A stretch of DNA of 32,799 nt. Origin: an uncultured Prevotellaceae bacterium (GTDB lineage: Bacteria; Bacteroidota; Bacteroidia; Bacteroidales; Bacteroidaceae). Shown here in pieces: positions 1-8,137 of this stretch. The stretch is taken from positions 1 to 32,799 of the forward strand of contig ONWA01000038.1 of assembly GCA_900321425.1 (NCBI GenBank), given 5' to 3'. Positions within the stretch are counted from its first letter, which is position 1; the number at the start of each line of letters is the position of its first letter. The notes under the pieces are model-generated. The model was given only the letters and a program-made list of their open reading frames with translations, did no database searches and was not told where the DNA came from. Made by a program: the position numbers and the translations under genes.

Positions 1-1
1 C

Positions 2-2041
2 TCGCAAATCGGTGTGCCTCTGAGCGTGTGGTTGCTCAACGAACATACGGAGGTGGCCCTCTTTGAGGCAGGTATCAGTGAGCCCGACGAGATGGCGGCC
101 CTGGCCGATATCATCCAACCTACCATTGGTGTGCTCACCTCCTTGGGGAGTGCCCATCAGAAGAATTTCCGTTCGATGGAAGAGAAATGTATGGAGAAGA
201 TGCAACTCTTTCATGGTGCGAAGGTTATCGCCTACAATAGCGACGACGATATCGTGAGCCGTTGTGTGCGACGGTCGGGCTTCAAGGGCGAGAAGATAGG
301 ATGGAGCCTCGAAAACAGTGCAGCCCCTCTATATATTAAAAAGGTGGAGCATAGTGCCGAGGGACATAGCATCGTTGACTATTGTTATCAGGGACACGAC
401 GCCTCCTATGAATTGCCTTTCTTCGATGAGGCCTCGCTGCAGTGTTCGTACGCCTGTGCTGCCGTAGCTCTCTATCTGGGACTCACCACTGACGAGCTAG
501 CTACGCGAATGGCACAGCTCGAACCCGTCGCCATGCGTCTAGAGGTGAAGGAAGGACAACACGGGTGTGTGCTCATCAATGACTCCTACAATTCAGATAT
601 CAACTCGCTCGATATCGCCCTCGACTTCATGGCGCGTCGACTGTTATCTAATCGTCGTACACTCATTTTGAGTGATATCCACCAGAGTGGGATGGACTAT
701 GATGAACTCTACCGTCAGGTGAACGACTTGTGTCAGCAGCGAGGCATCACTAAACTGATTGGCATCGGCACGCGTATGGCCTCGAAGCGAGCTGTGATTA
801 CCGTGCCCGAGACCTATTTCTTTGCCACCACCGACGAGTTCCTTCGTAGTGAGGTGTTCCGCTCGCTGCACGATGAGCTGATCCTGATTAAAGGCGCTCG
901 TGTGTTTGGCTTCGACCAGATCACAGAGCAACTGGAACAGAAGGTGCATGAGACCATTCTGGAAGTCAACCTGAATGCCGTTGTCGACAACCTGAACTAT
1001 TTCCGCTCGTTCCTTAAGCCCGAGACAAAATTGGTCTGCATGGTCAAGGCCGATGCCTATGGTGCTGGCGCCGTAGAGGTGGCCAAGACCCTGCAGGATC
1101 ATCAGGTAGACTATCTGGCAGTGGCAGTTGCCGACGAGGGTGTCACCCTGCGCCGCAATGGTATCACGCAGAATATCATGATTATGAATCCTGAGATGAC
1201 CGCCTTCAAGACCATGTTCGACTACGACCTGGAGCCCGAGGTCTACTCTTTCCGACTGATGGATGCCCTCATCCGTGCGGCCGAGAAGCAAGGCATCACA
1301 GGATGGCCCGTACATATCAAGCTCGACACAGGTATGCATCGTCTGGGTTTTGATCCAGAAAAGGATATCGACGAGGTGATTCGTCGTTTGAAGAACCAGA
1401 ACGCCATCATCCCCCGTTCGGTGTTCAGTCATTTCGTAGGCTCCGACAGCGATGACTTCGACCATTTCTCAGCCCAACAGTTTGAGAAGTTCGACAAGGC
1501 CAGTCGCAAACTCCAGTCGGCCTTCAGTCATAAGATTCTGCGCCACATGGACAACTCGGCTGCCATCGAGCATTTCCCAGAACGTCAGATGGATATGTGC
1601 CGGCTGGGCTTAGGACTCTATGGCGTCGACCCTCGCGATAATCGGATGCTGCATACGGTATCTACGTTGAAGACCACCATCCTGCAGTTGCGCCATGTGC
1701 CCAAGGACGAGACGGTGGGTTACAGTCGCAAGGGAGTGCTCACACGCGACAGTGTGATAGGAGCTATTCCGATAGGTTATGCCGACGGACTGAACCGTCA
1801 TCTGGGACGTGGAGCATGCTATTGTCTGGTGAATGGACAGAAGGCACCTTATATCGGTAATATCTGTATGGACGTAGCAATGATCGACGTCACTGACATC
1901 CCCTGTCAGGAGGGGGATAGTGTGGAGATCTTTGGTGCTCACCTGCCTGTGACCGTCCTCTCCGATGTGATGGATACCATCCCCTACGAGGTGCTCACCA
2001 GTGTGTCTAATCGCGTGAAGCGTGTTTATTTCCAAGACTAG
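2..2041 (+). CDS. murF-alr: MurF-Alr fusion: UDP-MurNAc-tripeptide:D-Ala-D-Ala ligase / alanine racemase (5' end missing)
   Basis: This is a bifunctional peptidoglycan precursor enzyme. The reading frame is open from base 2, so the gene starts left of the window and the GTG at 14 is internal. The first ~310 visible residues are the central and C-terminal part of a Mur ligase (NDSYNSD near base 580). From about base 950 an alanine racemase follows. It has the PLP-lysine motif MVKADAYG (Lys codon 1046-1048), the catalytic-tyrosine region VGYSRKG (Tyr codon 1721-1723), IPIGYADG and the C-terminal NICMDVAMIDVT. The N-terminal ATP-binding part of MurF is outside the window. Such fusions are common in Bacteroidota and couple supply of D-alanine to its use in the cytoplasm. 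The TAG stop is followed at once by the ATG of the next gene, so the two are probably cotranscribed. A 273-codon antisense frame inside it is a shadow. Confidence 0.93.
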   Translation, partial: SQIGVPLSVWLLNEHTEVALFEAGISEPDEMAALADIIQPTIGVLTSLGSAHQKNFRSMEEKCMEKMQLFHGAKVIAYNSDDDIVSRCVRRSGFKGEKIGWSLENSAAPLYIKKVEHSAEGHSIVDYCYQGHDASYELPFFDEASLQCSYACAAVALYLGLTTDELATRMAQLEPVAMRLEVKEGQHGCVLINDSYNSDINSLDIALDFMARRLLSNRRTLILSDIHQSGMDYDELYRQVNDLCQQRGITKLIGIGTRMASKRAVITVPETYFFATTDEFLRSEVFRSLHDELILIKGARVFGFDQITEQLEQKVHETILEVNLNAVVDNLNYFRSFLKPETKLVCMVKADAYGAGAVEVAKTLQDHQVDYLAVAVADEGVTLRRNGITQNIMIMNPEMTAFKTMFDYDLEPEVYSFRLMDALIRAAEKQGITGWPVHIKLDTGMHRLGFDPEKDIDEVIRRLKNQNAIIPRSVFSHFVGSDSDDFDHFSAQQFEKFDKASRKLQSAFSHKILRHMDNSAAIEHFPERQMDMCRLGLGLYGVDPRDNRMLHTVSTLKTTILQLRHVPKDETVGYSRKGVLTRDSVIGAIPIGYADGLNRHLGRGACYCLVNGQKAPYIGNICMDVAMIDVTDIPCQEGDSVEIFGAHLPVTVLSDVMDTIPYEVLTSVSNRVKRVYFQD

Positions 2042-3199
2042 ATGAAACGACTTGGGCTGTTGATATGCATGATTGCCATTTTGGCCGTTGACTCACGGGC
2101 AGTGAGTCAAGCATCTGATATGGTGCCCCAAGATTCCACAACCCTTCCTCGTCTTTCTGAGACTGAGCGTGTTCTTGAAAAAACGCTGAAAAAGGCGATG
2201 ACAAAGGCGATGACAAAGATTGACACCATTGTCGGCAAAGGCGTCAACCGTCAGTATATCGAGATTCCCAAGCGCCCTTGGCAGGTGATTGTAAGGTCGA
2301 ACCTGAACCAGGCCTCCATCGATATGTCGAAATCTCATCTTTTCTCCACTGAGAGCGGCTTAAGCGATATGTTCTCTTTCTCCCCGAGCTTCCGTACAAA
2401 AGTCATGACGTCGATAGGTGTATGGGCCGGCTATCGTGGCTATGGTATCGGTTTCTCCATGACACCAGGCAAAAAGGGTAGTTATGTCGTACTCAGTGCC
2501 CTTGGCGCAAGATACGGTGTACAGATTCGTTATCGTTCTTTCGATCAGAAGGTGGCAGATATCTCAACCAGTTCCTTTCAAGACTCTTACAGTAAAGAGG
2601 TAGAACTGAATCATCCCATCCATGTGAAGAGTTTCTTTGCAGAAGCCTTCTATCTCTTCAGCAGCAAACGGTTCTCTTACGCTGCTGCCTATGATATGTC
2701 GACCATACAGTTGCGGTCGGCTGGAACCTTCTTGGTCGGTGCCACCTGGTTTCAGTCTGACATCAATCTGACGGATACCGATGTGTTCTATATCATGTTG
2801 ATGAATGGGATAGGACGTGTGAAGATGTGGCAGGGAAGTCTGGGCGGTGGCTATTCCTATAACTGGGTGCCCAAGAAAGGCTGGCTGGTGAATGTCACAG
2901 TGATGCCTACGCTGTCATTCCTGAATCGTATCAAATTCTTCCGCTATGACTATGAGCTTGTGGATATCAACGAAACGCCTATGAACATTAGCAACATCAC
3001 CGATTCCCCAGCTATCGAGGAGTCTCATGGCTCAAGTGTCCGTCTCAATGTGGATGCCCGTGTATCAGTCACCTATAACTGGGAACGTTATTTCATCAAT
3101 GTGATGGGGCAATATAATCATTTCAGATACAGGTATGCCGACCAGAACGGTGGCGTGAAAGACTGGTATATCAATGCCTCTTTGGGAGTACGTTTCTAA
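2042..3199 (+). CDS. DUF4421-like outer-membrane beta-barrel protein
   Basis: This is an exported protein of 385 residues and unknown function. It begins with a signal peptide (MKRLGLLICMIAILAV, cleavage near residues 20-25). A charged, partly repetitive helix follows (KKAMTKAMTK, residues ~50-60). The rest has alternating aromatic/hydrophobic strands such as GVWAGYRGYGIGFSMTPGKK and ends in VRF with a terminal aromatic residue, as barrel proteins do. The GYRGYGIGF stretch and overall pattern resemble the Bacteroidota DUF4421 family; this is recognition by eye. The start codon touches the murF-alr stop, which suggests translational coupling and perhaps an envelope-related role. No catalytic motif is seen. 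Confidence 0.75.
   Translation: MKRLGLLICMIAILAVDSRAVSQASDMVPQDSTTLPRLSETERVLEKTLKKAMTKAMTKIDTIVGKGVNRQYIEIPKRPWQVIVRSNLNQASIDMSKSHLFSTESGLSDMFSFSPSFRTKVMTSIGVWAGYRGYGIGFSMTPGKKGSYVVLSALGARYGVQIRYRSFDQKVADISTSSFQDSYSKEVELNHPIHVKSFFAEAFYLFSSKRFSYAAAYDMSTIQLRSAGTFLVGATWFQSDINLTDTDVFYIMLMNGIGRVKMWQGSLGGGYSYNWVPKKGWLVNVTVMPTLSFLNRIKFFRYDYELVDINETPMNISNITDSPAIEESHGSSVRLNVDARVSVTYNWERYFINVMGQYNHFRYRYADQNGGVKDWYINASLGVRF
2191..2218 (+). repeat. 12-bp in-frame tandem duplication
   Basis: The unit AAAGGCGATGAC occurs at 2191-2202 and again at 2203-2214, followed by a partial third copy (AAAG). It encodes KAMTKAMTK in the periplasmic helix of the barrel protein. It is probably a slippage product that could vary in length between strains without shifting the frame. 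Confidence 0.8.
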
Positions 3200-3216
3200 A
3201 AAAAATGAATAATTTT

Positions 3217-3248
3217 TTTGCATTGATTTTATTTTTTTCTTATCTTTG
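3217..3248 (+). promoter_or_regulatory. Promoter of the fructan-locus regulator
   Basis: TTTG at 3217-3220 and TATCTTTG at 3241-3248 match the Bacteroidota -33 (TTTG) and -7 (TAnnTTTG) elements with a 20-base spacer. It is the only promoter in this locus where both elements are visible, which fits constitutive expression of the sensor. The -7 box ends only 8 bases before the ATG at 3257, so the transcript would have almost no leader. Confidence 0.7.
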
Positions 3249-3256
3249 CAAACGAT

Positions 3257-4834
3257 ATGTGGAAAAAGGTTTTATTTTTTCTGTTACTAACTACTGTACT
3301 AATCTCTTGTTCCCCTGACAAGGTGAAACACAAGATTGGTGTGTCACAGTGTTCGGCTGACATTTGGCGCGACAAGCAGAATGCTGAACTGAAGATGGGC
3401 GCTTATTTTCATGAAAATGTTGAGTTGAAGTTCGCTGCCGCCTACGATAGCGATGAGCGACAAGTCCAGCAGATAGACAGTCTGGTGGATAGTGGCATCG
3501 ACCTGCTGATTGTAGCCCCCAATCAGGTGCAGACCATCTCGCCCGCCATAGACCGTGCCTACGACAAAGGCATTCCTGTCATTGTGTTTGAACGAAAGAC
3601 CAATTCACAGAAATACACCGCTTTCATTAGTGCCGACAACTATGAGATGGGGCATACGATGGGCGATTTTATAGAAAACCGTCTTCATGGTCAGGGTACT
3701 GTTCTGGAAATCAGAGGATTGGCAGGCTCTTCTCCCTCTATCGATCGTCACAACGGTTTTATGGAAAGCATCAAGGATGCACCAGGCATTAAGGTCGTGG
3801 GGTCGTTGCAAGGCGACTGGACGGAACCTACTGCCTATGAGGAAGCTAAGCGGTGGTTGGCCGACCATCAGGACGTACACGTTGACTTGGTGTTTGGTGC
3901 CAATGACCGTACGGCGATGGGCGCTCGTAAGGCGTTCTCCACATTGAATATTCATCCTTTACCCCTTTTCTGCGGTGTCGATGGTCTTCCAGGTAAGGAT
4001 GGCGGTATCCAGTTGGTACGCGACTCTATTCTTGAGGCCTCCTATATCTATCCCACTCATGGCGACAGGTTGCTACAGCTTGCTGTGGATATCCTTGACG
4101 GCAAGCCTTATTCTAAGAAAACATTTCTCCAGAGTGCTATCGTTACCCATGGTAATGCTGATGTGCTACAGATGGAAAGCGAGGAAATTATGCGACAGGC
4201 AGCCCATCTGGAACAGTTGCACGAGAAAGCTGATACTTATCTTCGTGCCCTTGATGCACAACGGGTCATCACATGGTTGTCTATGGGCATCATAGCCCTT
4301 TTGTTAGTGTTATTAGTACTTTTCTATCTTTATCACCTTCGTAAAATCGCATTGCAGCATGAGCGTGTGGTCAATACTTTGTGGAATCTGCCAGAGCAAC
4401 CAGCTCCTGTGAATGCAGACTCTTCGGAGACGGTTGAGGTCACAGAAGAGACTGTCGCACCTGAAAGTATAGACGATGCAGTGACGGATGAAACGGTTGA
4501 TGAAACGTCGGATGAACCCGTTTCAGCCTTTTTTACTCGTTTCAAGGAAGTGATAGCGGCACGTTTGGAGGACAGCGAGGTAAGTGTAGAAGATCTGGCT
4601 TCCGATATGAACTTGAGTCGTGTACAACTTTACCGTAAAGTGAAAGCACTTACGGGCTCGTCGCCGGTAGAACTGCTACGAACCGCTCGCCTCAGTCGGG
4701 CCTACCATTTGTTGTTGACAACAGATAAAAGTGTTTCTGAGGTGGCTTATGCTGTAGGTTTTACAGCCCCCAGTTACTTCACCAAGTGCTTTAAAGAAGA
4801 ATATGGTATGGTGCCTGGAGATGTCAGAAAGTAA
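3257..4834 (+). CDS. Membrane-spanning sugar sensor with AraC-type DNA-binding domain (probable fructan-locus regulator)
   Basis: This 525-residue protein probably senses a fructan-derived sugar in the periplasm and activates the genes downstream. Residues 1-18 form a signal sequence ending in a lipobox-like LISC (Cys18). Residues ~24-310 are a type I periplasmic sugar-binding (LacI/RbsB-like) domain with DLLIVAPNQ, IPVIVFERK and VFGANDRTAMGA. A membrane segment lies at ~338-360. An acidic linker rich in Glu, Thr, Ser and Val (~378-423) leads to a C-terminal AraC/XylS double helix-turn-helix (~425-525; VSVEDLASDMNLSRVQLYRK and VSEVAYAVGFTAPSYFTKCF). The fructose-sensing hybrid two-component regulator of Bacteroides (BT1754 type) has kinase, ATPase and receiver domains between membrane and HTH. 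Here only ~65 residues separate them, so those domains are absent. The frame is intact. The assignment to the fructan genes rests on position. Confidence 0.85.
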   Translation: MWKKVLFFLLLTTVLISCSPDKVKHKIGVSQCSADIWRDKQNAELKMGAYFHENVELKFAAAYDSDERQVQQIDSLVDSGIDLLIVAPNQVQTISPAIDRAYDKGIPVIVFERKTNSQKYTAFISADNYEMGHTMGDFIENRLHGQGTVLEIRGLAGSSPSIDRHNGFMESIKDAPGIKVVGSLQGDWTEPTAYEEAKRWLADHQDVHVDLVFGANDRTAMGARKAFSTLNIHPLPLFCGVDGLPGKDGGIQLVRDSILEASYIYPTHGDRLLQLAVDILDGKPYSKKTFLQSAIVTHGNADVLQMESEEIMRQAAHLEQLHEKADTYLRALDAQRVITWLSMGIIALLLVLLVLFYLYHLRKIALQHERVVNTLWNLPEQPAPVNADSSETVEVTEETVAPESIDDAVTDETVDETSDEPVSAFFTRFKEVIAARLEDSEVSVEDLASDMNLSRVQLYRKVKALTGSSPVELLRTARLSRAYHLLLTTDKSVSEVAYAVGFTAPSYFTKCFKEEYGMVPGDVRK

Positions 4835-4869
4835 GATTCTGTATCTTTTTTATCTTTTCGAACATTAAG

Positions 4870-4936
4870 AAATATCGTTCATTTTGTGGCAAAAATGTTA
4901 CATTGCAACATATTTTGCACGGGATGAACGATATTT
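4870..4936 (+). promoter_or_regulatory. Putative activator site upstream of susC (site 1)
   Basis: Perfect 13-base inverted arms AAATATCGTTCAT (4870-4882) and ATGAACGATATTT (4924-4936) flank 41 bases. The blocks shared with sites 2 and 3 are CGTTCA at 4876-4881 and TGTTACATTG at 4896-4905. They lie 86 bases (start to start) and 57 bases (end to start) upstream of the -7 box at 4962. The downstream TGAACG copy (4925-4930) lies 21 bases, about two helical turns, nearer the promoter than in the other two sites. The AraC-type regulator encoded just upstream is the likely ligand (inference). Confidence 0.6.
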
Positions 4937-4961
4937 TTATCATAACCTATAAAATAGAAAA

Positions 4962-4969
4962 TAATTTTG
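4962..4969 (+). promoter_or_regulatory. -7 box of the susC operon
   Basis: TAATTTTG matches TAnnTTTG. No TTTG is found at the usual -33 distance, as expected for a promoter that depends on an activator. The leader to the ATG at 5015 is about 40 bases. It contains TTAACTAAAAACGTA (4994-5008), nearly the same as the leader of the gene at 13008. Confidence 0.65.
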
Positions 4970-5014
4970 CGGCAAATTTGTTTAACATGAGTATTAACTA
5001 AAAACGTAAGGCAA

Positions 5015-8000
5015 ATGAAACAAGCAAAACGAGTGTTTTTGAGTTTCCTGACTCTGATGCTGAGCACGCTGATGTATGCCCAGACTGAAATTTCAGGAAC
5101 TGTTGTTGATGGCACTGGAGAAGCTGTCATTGGTGCAACAGTAATGGAGAAAGGAACGTCGAATGGTACAGTGACCGATTTCGACGGAAATTTCAAGTTA
5201 AAGGTAGCTGCCGGTAAGAAGTTAACCGTCTCTTACATCGGTTACCAGACACAGGAGGTAGCAGCCAAGAATGGTATGAAGGTGACGCTGCAGGACGACG
5301 CCCTCGCGCTCAACGAAGTGGTGGTCACTGGTTATACCACTCAGCGTAAGGCTGACTTGACGGGTGCCGTATCTGTTGTCAGTGTTGATGAGCTGGCTAA
5401 GCAGAACGAGAACAACCCCATCAAGGCCATGCAGGGACGCGTTCCTGGTATTAACATTTCCGCTGATGGTAATCCTTCTGGTGCTGCGGATGTACGTATC
5501 CGTGGTGTCGGAACGTTGAACTCAGGTGTACAGCCTCTCTACATCATCGACGGTGTGCCCACCACAGGAGGTATGCACGAGCTGAATGGTAATGATATCG
5601 AGTCCATTCAGGTGTTGAAGGATGCCGCATCGGCTTCTATCTATGGTTCGCGTGCTGCCAATGGTGTCATCATCATCACCACCAAGAAAGGTAAGGAAGG
5701 AAAGGTCAAGGTCGACTTCGATGCCAGCCTGTCTGTACAGACCTACGCTCACAAGATGGAGGTACTGAATGCTAAGGAGTTCGGACAGGTGATGTGGCAA
5801 GGCTATGTCAATGATGAGCTGGACCCCAACATGAATGGTCTGGGTTATCATTACGACTGGAGCTACAATAATATGGGTATCCCTGTGCTGAACAAGGTGA
5901 CGATGAACAAGTATCTGGATGCGGCTGGTACTACTCCTGCTGCCGATACTGACTGGTTTAAGGAAACCACCCGTACTGGTTTTATTCAGCAGTATAATGT
6001 GGCTTTGAGCAGTGGTTCAGAGAGAAGCTCCGCTTATTTCTCTATCGGCTACTATAATAACAAAGGTATCGTCAAGGAGACCGACTTTAATCGTATCTCT
6101 GGACGTATGAACACCGAGTACAAGTTGCTGAAGGGTAAAGAGAATTACATTGTAACGATAGGTGAGCACTTCACACTGAACCGTACCAGTGAGGTGCAGT
6201 ACCCAGGCGGATTCCTGGAGAATGTTCTGCAGTTCAACCCCTCACTGCCAGTACGTACGACGAATGGCTCTTATGCTGGACCTGTGGGAGGTTATCCCGA
6301 CCGCGAGAATCCTGTTGCCCGTCTTGACCGCAACAGCGATAACCGCTATACCTATTGGCGTATGTTTGGTGATGCCTATATCAACATCAACCCATTTAAG
6401 AACTTCAATATCAAGTCTACTTTTGGTTTGGACTACAGTCAGAAGTCACAGCGTATCTTTACCTATCCTATTACAGAAGGTACGATCGCTAATCCTACCA
6501 ACGCTGTTGAGGCTAAGCAGGAGCATTGGACCAAGTGGATGTGGAATGCCATTGCTACCTATAACTTGGAAATCGGTAAGCATCGTGGTGACGCCATGAT
6601 CGGTATCGAGCTGAACCGACAGGATGATAAATGGTTTAGTGGTAAGGCATACGACTTCGCCGTACTGACCCCCGATTATATGTGGCCAGAAGCAGCTGTA
6701 GGCGAGACTGAAGTATATGGAAATGCTGGTGGTTTCTCACTGGTATCATTCTTTGGCAAGTTCAACTATACCTATGATGACAGGTATATGGCCAGCTTCA
6801 CCCTGCGTCATGATGGTTCCAGCCGTTTTGGTAAGAACAATCGTTACGGTACCTTCCCCTCATTCAGTGCTGGTTGGCGTATCAGCCAGGAGAAGTTCAT
6901 GAAGAACGTTAAGTGGATCGACAACTTGAAGTTGCGTGCTTCATGGGGACAGACTGGTAACCAGGATATCTCTAATATCGCGCGTTATACCATTTATATC
7001 AGTAACTATGGTGAGGCAGGATTCGGTGGTCAGAGCTTTGGTACAAGCTATGATATTGCCGGTACGAACGGCGGACAGCAGTTGCCAAGTGGTTTCAAGC
7101 GTACCCAGTTGGGTAACGATAACCTGAAGTGGGAGACCACTACACAGACCAACCTTGGACTTGACTTCGGCCTGTTCCATAACTCACTCTACGGATCATT
7201 CGAGTGGTATTACAAGAAGACAAAGGACATTTTGGTCTTCATGCCAGGTATTGCTGCGATGGGTGAAGGTGCTGACCAATGGATTAATGCCGGTGAAATG
7301 AAGAACACGGGTATCGAGTTCAATATCGGCTATCGTGGAAAGATTGGAAAATTCTCTTATGACATTACTGGTAATATAGGAACTTATCGTAACGAAATCA
7401 CTAAACTTCCTGAGACATTAGCAGCAAACGGCCTGTATGGTGGTAATGGTGTAAAGAGTGTTGTTGGTCATCCGATGGGTGCTCAGGTGGGCTATATTTA
7501 TGATGGTATCTTCAAGAGCCAGGAGGAAATCGACAATCATGCCGTTCAGAATGGAGCTGGTTTAGGTCGTATCCGTTGGAAGGACCTGAACAGTGATGGC
7601 GTCATCAATGAGCTCGATCAGGATTGGATTTACTCTCCTGTGCCTGATTTTACATGGGGTCTCAACATTTACCTCCAATATAAGAACTTCGACTTTACCA
7701 TGTTCTGGCAAGGTGTACAGGGCGTAGATGTGATCAGCGACCTGAAGAGAGAGACCGACCTCTGGAGTGGTCTGAATATTTCTAACCTGAATAAGGGCCG
7801 TCGTCTGCTTGACGCTTGGAGTCCAGCTAATCCCGATTCCAATATTCCTGCTGTCAGCACGATGGATAATAACAACGAGAAGCGCGTTTCTTCTTACTTT
7901 GTTGAGAACGGATCGTTCGCCAAGTTGCGTACTATTCAGTTAGGTTACAACTTCCCCCGGAAGATTGTTGACAAGATGCGTCTGTCAAAACTCCGTATGT

Positions 8001-8125
8001 ATCTGTCTGCTCAGAATCTGTTGACGATTAAGAGTAAGAACTTCACGGGTGTGGATCCTGAGAACGCCAACTTCGGATATCCTATTCCTCTTAATGTTAC
8101 GTTTGGTCTCAATGTTTCATTCTAA
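5015..8125 (+). CDS. SusC/RagA-type TonB-dependent outer-membrane transporter
   Basis: This 1036-residue protein imports oligosaccharides, here probably fructo-oligosaccharides, across the outer membrane using TonB energy. The signal peptide is cleaved near MYAQ (residues 20-23). A carboxypeptidase-regulatory-like domain follows (~25-95; ISGTVVDGTGEAVIGATV, YIGYQTQEV). The SusC signature NEVVVTGY is at residues 100-107. The plug is next (GRVPGINISADGNPSG, IRGVGTLN, PLYIIDGVP, IKAMQGR), then the barrel, ending in the terminal phenylalanine of GLNVSF. The susD gene follows after 12 bases; the two products form a lidded transporter. The substrate is inferred from the GH32 and fructokinase genes around it. 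Confidence 0.96.
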   Translation: MKQAKRVFLSFLTLMLSTLMYAQTEISGTVVDGTGEAVIGATVMEKGTSNGTVTDFDGNFKLKVAAGKKLTVSYIGYQTQEVAAKNGMKVTLQDDALALNEVVVTGYTTQRKADLTGAVSVVSVDELAKQNENNPIKAMQGRVPGINISADGNPSGAADVRIRGVGTLNSGVQPLYIIDGVPTTGGMHELNGNDIESIQVLKDAASASIYGSRAANGVIIITTKKGKEGKVKVDFDASLSVQTYAHKMEVLNAKEFGQVMWQGYVNDELDPNMNGLGYHYDWSYNNMGIPVLNKVTMNKYLDAAGTTPAADTDWFKETTRTGFIQQYNVALSSGSERSSAYFSIGYYNNKGIVKETDFNRISGRMNTEYKLLKGKENYIVTIGEHFTLNRTSEVQYPGGFLENVLQFNPSLPVRTTNGSYAGPVGGYPDRENPVARLDRNSDNRYTYWRMFGDAYININPFKNFNIKSTFGLDYSQKSQRIFTYPITEGTIANPTNAVEAKQEHWTKWMWNAIATYNLEIGKHRGDAMIGIELNRQDDKWFSGKAYDFAVLTPDYMWPEAAVGETEVYGNAGGFSLVSFFGKFNYTYDDRYMASFTLRHDGSSRFGKNNRYGTFPSFSAGWRISQEKFMKNVKWIDNLKLRASWGQTGNQDISNIARYTIYISNYGEAGFGGQSFGTSYDIAGTNGGQQLPSGFKRTQLGNDNLKWETTTQTNLGLDFGLFHNSLYGSFEWYYKKTKDILVFMPGIAAMGEGADQWINAGEMKNTGIEFNIGYRGKIGKFSYDITGNIGTYRNEITKLPETLAANGLYGGNGVKSVVGHPMGAQVGYIYDGIFKSQEEIDNHAVQNGAGLGRIRWKDLNSDGVINELDQDWIYSPVPDFTWGLNIYLQYKNFDFTMFWQGVQGVDVISDLKRETDLWSGLNISNLNKGRRLLDAWSPANPDSNIPAVSTMDNNNEKRVSSYFVENGSFAKLRTIQLGYNFPRKIVDKMRLSKLRMYLSAQNLLTIKSKNFTGVDPENANFGYPIPLNVTFGLNVSF

Positions 8126-8137
8126 ATCTTTGCAATC

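Noticed and set aside
644-1465. Long antisense frame (273 codons) opposite murF-alr
   Set aside because: It lies fully within a convincing gene, its protein has no recognisable pattern, and it reflects codon bias on the opposite strand.
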